Origin: JAVBPA01 sp031549925
GTDB taxonomy: Bacteria > Bacillota > Clostridia > Oscillospirales > CAG-272
Assembly (NCBI GenBank): GCA_031549925.1
Contig: JAVBPA010000030.1
Location: 1 to 64,000 of the forward strand
Length of the DNA: 64,000 nt
Reading direction: 5' to 3'
Shown here: piece by piece, positions 8,732 to 17,698 of the stretch
How positions within the stretch are numbered: the first letter of the stretch is position 1
Layout of the letters: the number at the start of each line of letters is the position of its first letter
The notes under the pieces: generated by a model
What the model saw: the letters and a program-made list of their open reading frames with translations, nothing else
Told to the model about the DNA's origin: nothing
Database searches by the model: none
Program-made: the position numbers and the translations under genes

Positions 8732-8896
8732 CGGGAGTTTTTTCCCGCTACAGATTGCAGACAAAGTCCGATGGGTAAAAATGTTACGAAAATAACCATT
8801 AAAATGACAGAATTATAAAGTTTTGCGGAGCTTTTTCAATAGCGACCGTTTCTTCGTAACCTTTGTCTTCAACCTACAGCGGGAATTCTTCTCCCG
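8732..8896. repeat. 165-base element with imperfect terminal inverted repeats (MITE-like)
   Basis: The 35 bases from 8732 and the reverse complement of 8861-8896 share CGGGAG at the tip, then CCCGCT, then TTG and AGACAAAG, roughly 70 percent identity overall. GTTACGAA recurs further in on both sides, after a 16-base offset on the left. Each arm also folds on itself (CGGGA with TCCCG). The interior has no convincing gene. Size and symmetry resemble a miniature inverted-repeat element, but no second copy or target duplication is visible in the window. Confidence 0.5.
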
Positions 8897-8905
8897 CCAA
8901 AATGT

Positions 8906-9427
8906 TTATTTATATTTATTTTTTCTGTTAAACCCCGCTCCGGGGCGTTTGGAATCATATGATTTTTTCAAATCAGAAATTTTTTCGTCGCTTTCATTTT
9001 TAAATTTATTAAGCATATCTTCAAATGATTTGTTATTTTTACGAGAGGAAGATGCAAAATCTTCGGACGGCGGATTTATTATTTCAAAAGCAGTGTTATC
9101 ATTTATTTCAATGATTTTTTCCTGTTTCTTTTCCTGCGTTTTATTATCATAATTGTTTTCTGAATCTTTTGCCGCTGCTCTTTTTAATGACAGAGCTATT
9201 TTATTGTTTTCATCAATTCCAATAACCATTACTTTAACAAATAAACCGACCGTAACAAAATTTTTTATATCGCGTACAAAAGAATCGGATATTTCAGAAA
9301 TATGAATCATACCGTTTTTATTATCACCAATTGAAACAAATGCGCCGAAATTTGTAATCGCAGTAATTTTACCTTCAAGGATCGATCCAATCTCAATCCG
9401 AATTTCATCAGCAGCTGAAACCGGCAA
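8906..9427 (-). CDS. S1 RNA-binding domain protein (YabR-like)
   Basis: One S1 domain occupies residues 8-80 (GSILEGKITAITNFGAFVSI, GMIHISEIS), followed by a hydrophilic tail of about 90 residues rich in Lys, Asp and Ser. GGAGG at 9437-9441 is 9 bases before a TTG at 9427, so I start there; the ATG at 9445 lies upstream of that site. In Bacillus the corresponding gene follows divIC, exactly as here, at the end of the yabP-yabQ-divIC block. It probably binds RNA or ribosomes; a precise role is not established from sequence. Confidence 0.85.
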   Translation of the reverse strand: MPVSAADEIRIEIGSILEGKITAITNFGAFVSIGDNKNGMIHISEISDSFVRDIKNFVTVGLFVKVMVIGIDENNKIALSLKRAAAKDSENNYDNKTQEKKQEKIIEINDNTAFEIINPPSEDFASSSRKNNKSFEDMLNKFKNESDEKISDLKKSYDSKRPGAGFNRKNKYK

Positions 9428-9462
9428 ATTGATATTCCTCCACAATATAATATAAATTAAAT

Positions 9463-9762
9463 TTATTTCTTTAAATCATTGTAAAATATTATTTCTTCAA
9501 TCAAATGATAATGCAGCTTTTTTCTCGCTATACTAATTATATATTGATCATCGAACGGACGATTTAAATTTTCAAGGAGTTCTTCATTCAATTGTTCAGC
9601 TTTGTAAACATCATCCTTTAAAGAATCATATTCTTTTTCATAAATATTAAATTGTACCAGCTGAGAAATAATTGTAACCGCACAAAATATTAAAAATGTA
9701 AATATTAAAATTTTTACGAAAAAATTAATCTTTTTTCTATTTGTTATTTTTGTTTTTTTCAT
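9463..9762 (-). CDS. divIC: Septum formation initiator DivIC/FtsB family
   Basis: A 99-residue bitopic membrane protein: short basic cytoplasmic N-terminus, one membrane segment at about 14-37, then an extracellular coiled coil and the family ending ARKKLHYHLIEEIIFY. DivIC works with FtsL and DivIB in the divisome and is essential for septation in relatives. It lies 18 bases downstream of yabQ, the conserved position in spore-forming Firmicutes, which supports divIC over the similar ftsL. Confidence 0.88.
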   Translation of the reverse strand: MKKTKITNRKKINFFVKILIFTFLIFCAVTIISQLVQFNIYEKEYDSLKDDVYKAEQLNEELLENLNRPFDDQYIISIARKKLHYHLIEEIIFYNDLKK

Positions 9763-9780
9763 GATATTTTATATGTAATT

Positions 9781-10380
9781 TTAATTGTTGAATAATTCGC
9801 CGGCTTCTTTTATTAATTTATTTTTTATTCTTTTTGTTTTTGATTTACAATGTTTCAAATATAATTTCGATATAACCGATGATAAAAGCTTATAAACCAA
9901 ATTGTATATAAAAAAAAGCAACTTGAATATCGGAATAAAAGTTAACCGTAAAATAAATATAACTACCGCACCGATAAATGAAATTATTTTTTGCGCACAA
10001 AAGATTATTAATTTTCCGACAGTCATGTAATACAGAAAAAATCCGACAGCCGATCCGGCAAGCGCAAACCATCTTACCTGACCGTTATTTATATTGAAAA
10101 TAAAAACAGTAACAACAACAGACGCTATTATTGAAAATAATATATCTTCGATAAATACAAATATAACTGAAGAAGCATTTACTGTTTTAGAAAAAATATT
10201 TAAAAATAAATTTTGTTTTTTTGTTTTGATTTTTTCTTTTTGCTTACCGTCGGATTTTTTTAAACGCATATCTGTAGCTATACGTATAATTCTGAATATA
10301 TCATATACAATTCCCAGAATGACACCTACAACTATCGAGTATAAAAATATAAAAGCTAAATCGCTTTGCGAAATTTCCAC
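9781..10380 (-). CDS. yabQ: Spore cortex biosynthesis protein YabQ
   Basis: A 199-residue membrane protein with about four hydrophobic segments (roughly 10-31, 70-97, 104-127, 134-165) separated by lysine-rich loops. The first segment ends YDIFRIIR, the recognisable YabQ signature. YabQ is a mother-cell membrane protein needed for spore cortex formation in Bacillus. The gene starts 5 bases after yabP and precedes divIC, the standard order, so the assignment rests on both motif and context. Confidence 0.88.
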   Translation of the reverse strand: MEISQSDLAFIFLYSIVVGVILGIVYDIFRIIRIATDMRLKKSDGKQKEKIKTKKQNLFLNIFSKTVNASSVIFVFIEDILFSIIASVVVTVFIFNINNGQVRWFALAGSAVGFFLYYMTVGKLIIFCAQKIISFIGAVVIFILRLTFIPIFKLLFFIYNLVYKLLSSVISKLYLKHCKSKTKRIKNKLIKEAGELFNN

Positions 10381-10385
10381 TTGTA

Positions 10386-10712
10386 TTAAACCCCGTTGCC
10401 GGATACAAAACCGCTTCCGGATTTAAATAATGAAAATTTATTTTTCTTTTTGGATGAATTTTCATCGACATAAAAGACGCCGCCGATATTTCCTTCGATA
10501 ATCAATGAACCGTCGCCGTCAGTGTTTAATTTTATAATACGCAGATTAGAACCGTCAATACTCATAATACCGAGAACTGTCGATATAACAACACTGTTTT
10601 CATCAAAGCTCAATATATCATCAGTTCCGGTTATATTAATAACACGGCGGTCTGAAATATTGACGGTATGGGACGGAGCTGTTCTGTTTTGTTCATTCTG
10701 AGGTTTATTCAT
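10386..10712 (-). CDS. yabP: Sporulation protein YabP
   Basis: A 108-residue soluble protein of the YabP/YqfC family. The central HTVNISDRRVINITGTDDILSFDE-type segment, repeated short beta strands and the conserved SIDGSNLRI are characteristic. The C-terminus is extended by a Lys/Ser/Gly-rich tail. YabP is required for sporulation in relatives and is produced under sporulation sigma factors. It precedes yabQ by 5 bases. The 94 bases between rqcP and yabP could hold a sporulation promoter, but no certain motif was seen. Confidence 0.88.
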   Translation of the reverse strand: MNKPQNEQNRTAPSHTVNISDRRVINITGTDDILSFDENSVVISTVLGIMSIDGSNLRIIKLNTDGDGSLIIEGNIGGVFYVDENSSKKKNKFSLFKSGSGFVSGNGV

Positions 10713-10806
10713 TTTATTCTCCCGGCAGTATATATATTGTATATATTACAAATATATTCCGGTTTATATATAAATATGCACCCCAGAACTGAAAGAAACA
10801 ATAAAA

Positions 10807-11058
10807 TTAAGCTTCGGTTATTACTTCGTACATATTCGCCGCGTCAGCCTTTGCTGCGTGTTCACGAACATCGGTAACACGAACCCGAAGATTTTTACTC
10901 CCGCCGAAACGTATCTCCAAGATATCCCCTGTTTTTACTTCATATGAAGCCTTTGCAGGACGGCCGTTTACCGAAACATGATCCGCGTCACATGCTTCAT
11001 TGGCAACTGTACGTCGTTTTATAATTCTTGATACCTTAAGATATTTATCAAGTCTCAT
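10807..11058 (-). CDS. rqcP: S4-domain RNA-binding protein RqcP (YabO/HslR family)
   Basis: An 83-residue protein made almost entirely of one S4 domain (MRLDKYLKVSRIIKRR at the N-terminus, NGRPAKASYEVKTGD in the middle). In Bacillus, RqcP works with RqcH in adding alanine tails to peptides on stalled 50S subunits. It begins 9 bases after the HU gene and is followed by yabP, the usual Firmicutes order, which separates it from other S4 proteins. Confidence 0.9.
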   Translation of the reverse strand: MRLDKYLKVSRIIKRRTVANEACDADHVSVNGRPAKASYEVKTGDILEIRFGGSKNLRVRVTDVREHAAKADAANMYEVITEA

Positions 11059-11067
11059 TTATAATTA

Positions 11068-11340
11068 TTATTTTACTTTATCTTTTAAATTTTTTCCGGC
11101 AACAAAAGCGGGGTGTTTGGAAGCGGCTATAACGATTGGTTCTCCTGTATAAGGATTACGTCCGCTGTGTTCTCCGCGTTCGCGTACTTCAAATGATCCG
11201 AAACCTGTTATTTGAACTTTGTCTCCTGCTGCAAGAGAATCTTCAATTGTTGAAATTAATGCTTCCAGAGCTTCATCTGCCTGCTTTTTTGTCAGTGATG
11301 TTTTTTTTGCAATTTCTGCAATAAGTAAATTTTTTGTCAT
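11068..11340 (-). CDS. hup: HU family DNA-binding protein
   Basis: A 90-residue HU histone-like protein. The conserved arm sequence GRNPYTGEPI and the closing AGKNLKDKVK are clear. An in-frame ATG at 11358 would add six residues, but AAAGG within those codons is correctly placed for the ATG at 11340, and most HU proteins begin at the equivalent residue. HU bends and compacts DNA as a dimer. It has its own strong promoter (11401-11429) and probably co-transcribes rqcP. Confidence 0.94.
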   Translation of the reverse strand: MTKNLLIAEIAKKTSLTKKQADEALEALISTIEDSLAAGDKVQITGFGSFEVRERGEHSGRNPYTGEPIVIAASKHPAFVAGKNLKDKVK

Positions 11341-11400
11341 TTTATTTTTGCCTTTCATAACTTTATAGTAATTTTTGGATATTTATTATTGTGACATAAT

Positions 11401-11429
11401 ATTATACAATTTTACAATATTATTATCAA
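11401..11429 (-). promoter_or_regulatory. Sigma-A-type promoter of hup
   Basis: On the minus strand TTGATA (11424-11429) and a perfect TATAAT (11401-11406) are 17 bases apart, about 60 bases before the HU start. This is one of the best-matching promoters in the window and fits a highly expressed nucleoid protein. Confidence 0.7.
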
Positions 11430-11461
11430 TAACTTTAAGTGGAATTATAACATAATTTTAT

Positions 11462-12121
11462 TTATTTATCAAGATTTTCAATAAATTTTTCACAATAATT
11501 ATACAAAGCCTGTTCAGGGTCAATATCATCTGAAACTGCTTCTGAGGCAACTGAAAAAAGACGAGCTCCTATATCATAAACGACATCGTTTTTTATGTTA
11601 TCGTTAACATTAACATCAATTCCAGCTTTTTTTGCCTTTTTTATCAATTTTCCGGCACGGAGCAGAGCGGGCAGTGATTTTGCGACACTATCAAGCTCGG
11701 AGGATACTGTGGTTTGATTTTTGGAGTTTCGTTTTATTGTATCCCAATTTTTTAATACTTGTTCAGAAGTGTCGGCTTTAGTTTCTCCGAATATATGAGG
11801 ATGGCGGAAAATTAATTTTACACATATATCGTTTACCACGTCTTCAAAATTAAATTTACCTTCTTCTTCCGCTAAGCGGCTGTGAAATATAACTTGAAGA
11901 AGAACATCACCCAATTCTTCAAGCAGCAAAGCGGAATCATTATTATCAATCGCTTCAACGACTTCATATGTTTCTTCAATAAAATTATTGCGAATACTTT
12001 CGTGATTTTGTTCGCGATCCCAGGGACATCCTTTTTCCGATCGCAGTATTGTCATGATTTTTACCAAATCATTTATGTTATATACATCTTTTTTTATAAT
12101 ATCTAAAATATTTTCCTGCAT
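11462..12121 (-). CDS. mazG: Nucleoside triphosphate pyrophosphohydrolase MazG
   Basis: A 219-residue MazG with the usual two-repeat architecture. The first repeat holds GCPWDREQNHES, EETYEVVEAI and the metal-binding EELGDVLLQVIFHSRL. It hydrolyses (d)NTPs to monophosphates and pyrophosphate, removing abnormal nucleotides. Bacillus YabN carries an extra N-terminal tetrapyrrole-methylase-like domain; that domain is absent here. The gene lies between the MOP flippase and hup, the same neighbourhood as yabN. Confidence 0.92.
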   Translation of the reverse strand: MQENILDIIKKDVYNINDLVKIMTILRSEKGCPWDREQNHESIRNNFIEETYEVVEAIDNNDSALLLEELGDVLLQVIFHSRLAEEEGKFNFEDVVNDICVKLIFRHPHIFGETKADTSEQVLKNWDTIKRNSKNQTTVSSELDSVAKSLPALLRAGKLIKKAKKAGIDVNVNDNIKNDVVYDIGARLFSVASEAVSDDIDPEQALYNYCEKFIENLDK

Positions 12122-12143
12122 TTTAATTTCTCCGGATTTATAT

Positions 12144-13778
12144 TTACCGCATAAGTTTTATTTTATGTAACAAATTAAATATTTTTTGTCCTTTAGGCAA
12201 TAGTAATACATCTTCTTTTTCAATGCAGCGGAAAATAAATATTGCGACTGCATAAACCGCAACGGCTGAAAATATCGCTGCTAATGTTATTATTTTTTCA
12301 TTTATCGGTGTAAAGGTCAGCAATTTATAAACCCCTATCGCAGTTCCTGAGCAGCATAGGGAAGCTATAAATGGTTTTATGAATATATTGGCTATGCTTG
12401 GAATTAAACCTACATAACGCGCCAGATAATAAAAATTCATAGCGCATATTGTAAAGTAACACAAAAAAGTTCCTATAGGAGATCCGTAAATATTAATGGA
12501 AGGAATTCCTATCAATATATAGCTTGCGAAAAGTTTTACCAAAGAACCGACTATCATCGAAATGATGGGTTTTCTTTCCAGCTTGTGGACTTGCAGCAAA
12601 GCATTTGAAACAGCGAGCATTCCGACGAAAAAAATAGATAGTGATAATAATGAAAGCAACGGAGCGGCGCGTTTCGCCGCGGATTCCGCAAAAAGCAGTT
12701 TTAATATAGGTTCAGATAGGAATGACATCCCGAGTGAACAGGGAATTGCTATCATTGAAGCGGTTTTTAAAGTACTGTTCATTATAAAATCAACACGTTT
12801 TTTGTTGTTCGAAGCAACAGCTGCCGAAAGCAAAGGTATAACAGAATAAGTTATCGGGTATATCAGAGCCGGAGGCATATTAAACATCGAAATCGCAAGA
12901 GATTTATAATTTCCGTACATTGTAAGAGTCATTTGTTCCGTATAGCCGATGGCTTGCAGCCTTTGAGATAATATCATTCCGTCAATCATACTGGTAAATG
13001 ACATAACAGAAGATGAAAGCGTTATCGGTACAGCGGTTATAACAATTAAACTGAGTAATGTTTTTACGCTTCTCTGCGGAAGATTATCGCTGTTATCGGT
13101 TAAATATTCTTTATCAAACGGAGCTGCTTTGAACAAAAGCTTTGAAACTACTAAAAATAACATTCCGAAAGCCACGCCGATAGTTAATCCTAAGATTGTC
13201 ATCGCCGCTACAACAGGCAGGCTGTAACCTTTGTTTATCGCATATAAAGCGAATAGGATTCCTATTGTCAACTTTCCGACAGCTTCTATAATTTGCGATA
13301 CTGCTGTCGGCAGCATGTTTTGATAACCTTGAAAATAACCTCTTATTGAGCTTGAAACACAAATAAAAAACAAGGTCGGAGCTATAGCGAGAATAGAAAT
13401 GTAAGATTCTTTAAATTTATACAGATTCGCAAAAACCTTTGAACCGCCGATCATTATCATCATTCCTAAAAGACCGATAATAATAAATAAAGTCAATGTA
13501 ATTTTGAAAATACGTTTTACTTCTTTAATGTTACCTTTTACACGGCTTTCCGATATGAGAATTGATATGGCAACCGGAATTCCGGCTGTAGATATCATAT
13601 AAAACCATACATAAATTTCATATGCTACATTATAATACGCCATACCCTCTTCACCCAAAATATGAGTAAGAGGTATTTTTAGGGTTAAACCTATTATTTT
13701 TATCAACAAGTTGGAAAAAGTTAAAATTATAACTCCCGATAAAAATAATCTTTGCGGTTTTTTCGCATTATCGGTCAT
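12144..13778 (-). CDS. MOP-superfamily polysaccharide flippase, SpoVB/YabM-like
   Basis: A 544-residue integral membrane protein with about 14 hydrophobic segments, starting with a GVIILTFSNLLIKIIGL segment typical of the SpoVB/MurJ group. QGYQNMLPTAVSQIIEA is a conserved MOP-flippase motif. It should flip lipid-linked glycans across the membrane. Its place directly upstream of mazG matches yabM in Bacillus, a SpoVB paralogue, so I do not call it spoVB itself. Eighteen bases separate it from the DUF3267 gene upstream. Confidence 0.85.
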   Translation of the reverse strand: MTDNAKKPQRLFLSGVIILTFSNLLIKIIGLTLKIPLTHILGEEGMAYYNVAYEIYVWFYMISTAGIPVAISILISESRVKGNIKEVKRIFKITLTLFIIIGLLGMMIMIGGSKVFANLYKFKESYISILAIAPTLFFICVSSSIRGYFQGYQNMLPTAVSQIIEAVGKLTIGILFALYAINKGYSLPVVAAMTILGLTIGVAFGMLFLVVSKLLFKAAPFDKEYLTDNSDNLPQRSVKTLLSLIVITAVPITLSSSVMSFTSMIDGMILSQRLQAIGYTEQMTLTMYGNYKSLAISMFNMPPALIYPITYSVIPLLSAAVASNNKKRVDFIMNSTLKTASMIAIPCSLGMSFLSEPILKLLFAESAAKRAAPLLSLLSLSIFFVGMLAVSNALLQVHKLERKPIISMIVGSLVKLFASYILIGIPSINIYGSPIGTFLCYFTICAMNFYYLARYVGLIPSIANIFIKPFIASLCCSGTAIGVYKLLTFTPINEKIITLAAIFSAVAVYAVAIFIFRCIEKEDVLLLPKGQKIFNLLHKIKLMR

Positions 13779-13796
13779 TTAAAACCTCTGATATTT

Positions 13797-14402
13797 CTAT
13801 TTTTTCTTTGAGATATGTCTGACGTATAAATTCATTGAAGTTCCATTGTCCAATATATATGTGTGATTAGGTAATTTGGATAAAACGAAGCATACATAAA
13901 AATCACCGAAACAAGCTGTGAAATGGATGGACATGATTGCATAAATAACAAAAAATATATCCGAATAATTTCTTACAAAGAAAAGCGTAATAATTAAAGC
14001 TAATGTGATACAAACACAAGGCATTATAGCAATTGTATTATATGCGTTTTTATAATAATATCCGCTGGAATTACCCGCGTATGCATATAAACCGGTAAAA
14101 CCGAATTTTATTTTAGCTTTAGGTGAATATGCTTTGAAAGTTATACCGTGTATTGCTTCATGTAAAATTATTGCCGCTATCAGACCAAAAATAAAAACAA
14201 TTGAATTTATTATCAGTGAACTTATTTTTGGAATAGCAAAGGGTTTAAAAAAGAATATGTAATAAAATGAAGCAAATGGCAGCAGCAATAATATACTTGA
14301 TAAATTTACCCATACAGCGAGTTTTTTGTTTTTATTTAAATCGATTTCCATACGCTGTTGATAATTATTAGGCAATTTTTCGGTGTAACTTTTTTCGTTC
14401 AT
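13797..14402 (-). CDS. DUF3267 family putative membrane zinc metalloprotease
   Basis: A 201-residue membrane protein with an HEAIHG motif at about residues 81-86 at the end of a membrane helix, the HExxH-like zinc site of DUF3267, and further membrane segments. The C-terminal LDNGTSMNLY is reminiscent of family members. No substrate or biological role is known to me. It is sandwiched between pnp and the MOP flippase with about 45- and 18-base gaps and is probably part of the same transcript. Confidence 0.75.
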   Translation of the reverse strand: MNEKSYTEKLPNNYQQRMEIDLNKNKKLAVWVNLSSILLLLPFASFYYIFFFKPFAIPKISSLIINSIVFIFGLIAAIILHEAIHGITFKAYSPKAKIKFGFTGLYAYAGNSSGYYYKNAYNTIAIMPCVCITLALIITLFFVRNYSDIFFVIYAIMSIHFTACFGDFYVCFVLSKLPNHTYILDNGTSMNLYVRHISKKK

Positions 14403-14447
14403 TTAAGCCTCCGTTTTTTTTTTACATTATTATATTTTATAATTATT

Positions 14448-15275
14448 TTATAAAATTTCTATCAGTGATTGAAGTAATAGAATTAACTTCTTTGATATAA
14501 TTTTTCCGGTATCAAAAACTTCTCTTTCGGATATCGAAGCACCGGTTATACCCGCTGCCATATTGGTGACGCAGGAAATACATAAAACCGGAATTTTACA
14601 ATGCGCCGCTTCGATTACTTCCGGAACAGTTGACATGCCGACCGTTGTTGCTCCTAATATACGCAGCATATTAATTTCTGCCGGGGTTTCGTATTGCGGA
14701 CCTGACATATACGCATAAATGCCGTCTTTCAGTTCTATATCCAATTCGCGTGCTTTTTTATGCGCAAGTGTTCTCATTTGCGAATCGTAAACCGATTGCA
14801 TATCAAAAAAACGTTCTCCTAAAATTGAAATATTCGAACCTCTCTCAGGTGAATCCGGAGCTAGTTTTATATGATCTTTTATACAAACAAGATCACCTAT
14901 ACGTATATTTTCACCGATACCTCCGCTTGCGTTTGTTATAATGAGTTTTTTAATCCCCAGAAGTTTTATAACCGCGATAGGATAGGCTATCTCCCACATT
15001 TCGTATCCTTCGTAATAATGGAAACGGCCGTTCATTACTAAAACATTTTTATTTTTTAATTTCCCGCAAATTAAATCACCTTTATGGTACAGAATTGTAA
15101 TGCTTGGGAAATTCGGTATACTGTTGTATGGCATAATGACGGGATCATCTAAACTTTCCGCGATTCCTCCGAGTCCGCTTCCTAAAATGATTGCGATTTC
15201 AGGAATCGTTTCAATTTTTGATTTGATGTAATCAACACTCTCAACATATACTGAAAGGTCAGGTTTCTTTATCAT
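14448..15275 (-). CDS. punA: Purine nucleoside phosphorylase (inosine/guanosine type)
   Basis: A 275-residue PNP of the trimeric type. Motifs include LGSGLGG (phosphate binding), GRFHYYEGY, TNASGGI, MSGPQYETPAE and GMSTVPEVI. It cleaves purine nucleosides with phosphate to base and ribose 1-phosphate in salvage. A TTG at 15299 is in frame but has no ribosome binding site, so the ATG at 15275 is preferred; it begins just before the conserved DYIKSK helix. The uridine-kinase-like gene upstream suggests a nucleoside salvage pair. Confidence 0.92.
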   Translation of the reverse strand: MIKKPDLSVYVESVDYIKSKIETIPEIAIILGSGLGGIAESLDDPVIMPYNSIPNFPSITILYHKGDLICGKLKNKNVLVMNGRFHYYEGYEMWEIAYPIAVIKLLGIKKLIITNASGGIGENIRIGDLVCIKDHIKLAPDSPERGSNISILGERFFDMQSVYDSQMRTLAHKKARELDIELKDGIYAYMSGPQYETPAEINMLRILGATTVGMSTVPEVIEAAHCKIPVLCISCVTNMAAGITGASISEREVFDTGKIISKKLILLLQSLIEIL

Positions 15276-15321
15276 TTTTTCACATCTTTCATTGTACAAG
15301 TTTATATAATTGTTAATTAAT

Positions 15322-16230
15322 TTATCCTAAAAATTCACGGTATACAGAATTTTTTGGAAGATGTTTTGTGTCAATTGATTTTATCTTTTGCAATTTATTC
15401 CGCAGCTCGCAAACAGTATCGCTGAATTTGTTTCCGCATGTATATCCATCGGTAATTTTTAAAAATGTATCTCTGATGATATTCATTTCATAACCCAGAA
15501 GAGAATTTATTTGTACAAATTCATTATTTATATTCGGATATATATTTGTGTTTTCATTCTTGCGGACTCCGTTCCATAAAAACAATGTAAAATAGGGATC
15601 CGCATTTCTGAATTTTACATCTCGCACTATCCTTCTTATAAGTCTGATTTCGATCCGATTAAAAACATATCCGTCAACCATTAAATCTTCGCATGCGTCA
15701 ATAAATATTTTAGCGTTCATTTCATTCGGAATATGTTCTGTTATTTCGGGATATATCGCTTGAATCCCTTCAAAAATTATCAAATCACAAACACTGGGAT
15801 CAAATCCCTGATATGAGATTCTTTTTCCCGTGTGAAAATCAAATTTAGGGAGATAAAAATATTTTTTGTTTAAAATGTTTTTTATACATTCGTCAAAACA
15901 AACAAGATCAATGGCTTTCGGCGAATCATAATCAATTTCCTCCGTTTGATCGGAAGTTTTCCGGTCTATGTGATCAGTATCTAAAAAAAAGTCGTCGATC
16001 GATACAATAGACAATTTTAATCCGTGCATAAAGAGTTCATCTTTTAAAATTTCCGCGGTGGTTGATTTTCCGGCGCAAGTAGGTCCCGCAAGCGTTATAA
16101 ATTTTATTTTTTTATCATCGGCAATTTTATCTGCGGCTGTTTTTATCTGCGAAAAAAAATTGGTTTCGCATTTTTTTATATAGGATATTATTTCGTTTTC
16201 GGAATTAAATAACTCATTTTGTATTAGCAT
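15322..16230 (-). CDS. Uridine kinase-like P-loop nucleoside kinase
   Basis: A 302-residue kinase of the uridine kinase/phosphoribulokinase family. Walker A reads GPTCAGKST at about residues 49-57; SIDDFFLD and the IIFEGIQAI strand are the acceptor and Walker B-like segments. The C-terminal 90 residues are longer than in classical Udk (about 210 residues), a form seen in Clostridia, sometimes fused to a TGS domain that is absent here. The start overlaps the hemZ end by 17 bases. Likely substrates are uridine or cytidine, not proven. Confidence 0.82.
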   Translation of the reverse strand: MLIQNELFNSENEIISYIKKCETNFFSQIKTAADKIADDKKIKFITLAGPTCAGKSTTAEILKDELFMHGLKLSIVSIDDFFLDTDHIDRKTSDQTEEIDYDSPKAIDLVCFDECIKNILNKKYFYLPKFDFHTGKRISYQGFDPSVCDLIIFEGIQAIYPEITEHIPNEMNAKIFIDACEDLMVDGYVFNRIEIRLIRRIVRDVKFRNADPYFTLFLWNGVRKNENTNIYPNINNEFVQINSLLGYEMNIIRDTFLKITDGYTCGNKFSDTVCELRNKLQKIKSIDTKHLPKNSVYREFLG

Positions 16231-17698
16231 CAGTATTCACCATAATTTTTTCATAAAAAGGAATGATATCATGTTCTGTATCCATAGCAAGATATTCATA
16301 AGGATATTTCGGCATAAAAAAACGATTAATTTTGCTCTCCGAACGGTTTACTATTTTAGTAACAGCTCCTGCCCCGACTGCGTAAATATTGTGTATTTCC
16401 TCCATAATAAAAATATTATAAAGTCCTTCTGATCCCGGACGTGCAAAACCTACATTTTCCAAATTACCAACGGTGTTTTTTTGGCGGTATATATAGTATG
16501 GCACAAATTTTTCCGATTTTAATCGCAACTGAGAATAATCTACGCATTTTGAAGCTTCCGCTCCTATACGGGAATAAATCGCTTCATCTGAATTTATTAT
16601 ATCGGCAGATTTTTTTACACAGAAAGTATGTACGGTTATATTATCCGGACGTAATTTAATTATACTGTCAATCGTATTGGAAAATGTCGCGAAATTATCA
16701 CCGGGCAAACCCACAATTATATCCGTATTGATATATTTTATGCCGCTGCTTTTCGCAATATTATAAGACTTATAAAAATCTTCGCTTGTGTGATGGCGGC
16801 CGATTGAAGCAAGAACATCATTTGATAAAGTTTGCGAATTTATACTGACTCGGTTTATACCGTATGCTGAAGCGGTTTTTAACTTTTCTTCCGTTATTGT
16901 ATCAGGTCTTCCGGCTTCAAGGGTATATTCAAAAACTGTTTTTGTATCGATACATTCGTTTATACAGGACAGTAATATATTAAGCTGATCGGATGATAAT
17001 ATTGTAGGCGTACCTCCGCCTATATAAATTGTAACAACTTTTTTGTTTGATTGTTTTATTAAATCGAAGGTTCGCTTTATATCTGAACATAAACGAACCA
17101 AATAATCGGGTATCATTGATAAAAGACGCTTTGTTGAGTATGATACAAAAGAACAGTATGCGCATCTTGTCGGACAGAAGGGAATAGATATATATACACT
17201 GCATGATTCAGGAGGCAGCTGTGCTATTATTTTTGATTCCCGAACTGCGATATCCGTAACAAGAGAAGCTTTTTTAGGTATTACATAATAATTTTCTTTC
17301 AGATAATTGCGTACTTCAGAAGGAGTTTTTCCTTCCGCTATGAGGGATGCCGCAATTTTTGAAGGTCTAACACCCGTTAACATACCCCATGAGGGAGTAA
17401 ATCGGAAAAGACCGCGGCAAGCCGAATAAACTGCTGATCCGACAGCATTTCTTCGGGTTTTTTCGATAGAATTATCCGCTGTAAAAAGACGTGTGCATGA
17501 ATTGGAATTCCCGTTTCCTCCTATTTTTATATAGGCTCGTGCGGTCGCTGATGATTCATCCTCCAATAAACTTACATGCAAAACCGGGGTTTCTTCGTTT
17601 GTTATTTCGCTTTCCGAAAATTTTTCTCCGGGGAAAAAAATCAGGCAAATTGTCTGCACATAATAAATATTAACCTCGCCTTCGCAGATTAATTTCAC
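16214..17698 (-). CDS. hemZ: HemZ-type radical SAM coproporphyrinogen dehydrogenase-like protein
   Basis: A 494-residue radical SAM protein. The cluster motif CPTRCAYC has Cys175, Cys179 and Cys182, followed by YIGGGTPT and NTDIIVGLPGD. An N-terminal domain of about 165 residues, including WGMLTGVRPSKI, separates the HemZ type from shorter HemW proteins. Family members are annotated as oxygen-independent coproporphyrinogen dehydrogenases, but activity is doubtful for many. The GTG start overlaps the dtd stop (GTGA). No other haem gene is nearby. Confidence 0.87.
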   Translation of the reverse strand: MKLICEGEVNIYYVQTICLIFFPGEKFSESEITNEETPVLHVSLLEDESSATARAYIKIGGNGNSNSCTRLFTADNSIEKTRRNAVGSAVYSACRGLFRFTPSWGMLTGVRPSKIAASLIAEGKTPSEVRNYLKENYYVIPKKASLVTDIAVRESKIIAQLPPESCSVYISIPFCPTRCAYCSFVSYSTKRLLSMIPDYLVRLCSDIKRTFDLIKQSNKKVVTIYIGGGTPTILSSDQLNILLSCINECIDTKTVFEYTLEAGRPDTITEEKLKTASAYGINRVSINSQTLSNDVLASIGRHHTSEDFYKSYNIAKSSGIKYINTDIIVGLPGDNFATFSNTIDSIIKLRPDNITVHTFCVKKSADIINSDEAIYSRIGAEASKCVDYSQLRLKSEKFVPYYIYRQKNTVGNLENVGFARPGSEGLYNIFIMEEIHNIYAVGAGAVTKIVNRSESKINRFFMPKYPYEYLAMDTEHDIIPFYEKIMVNTDANTK

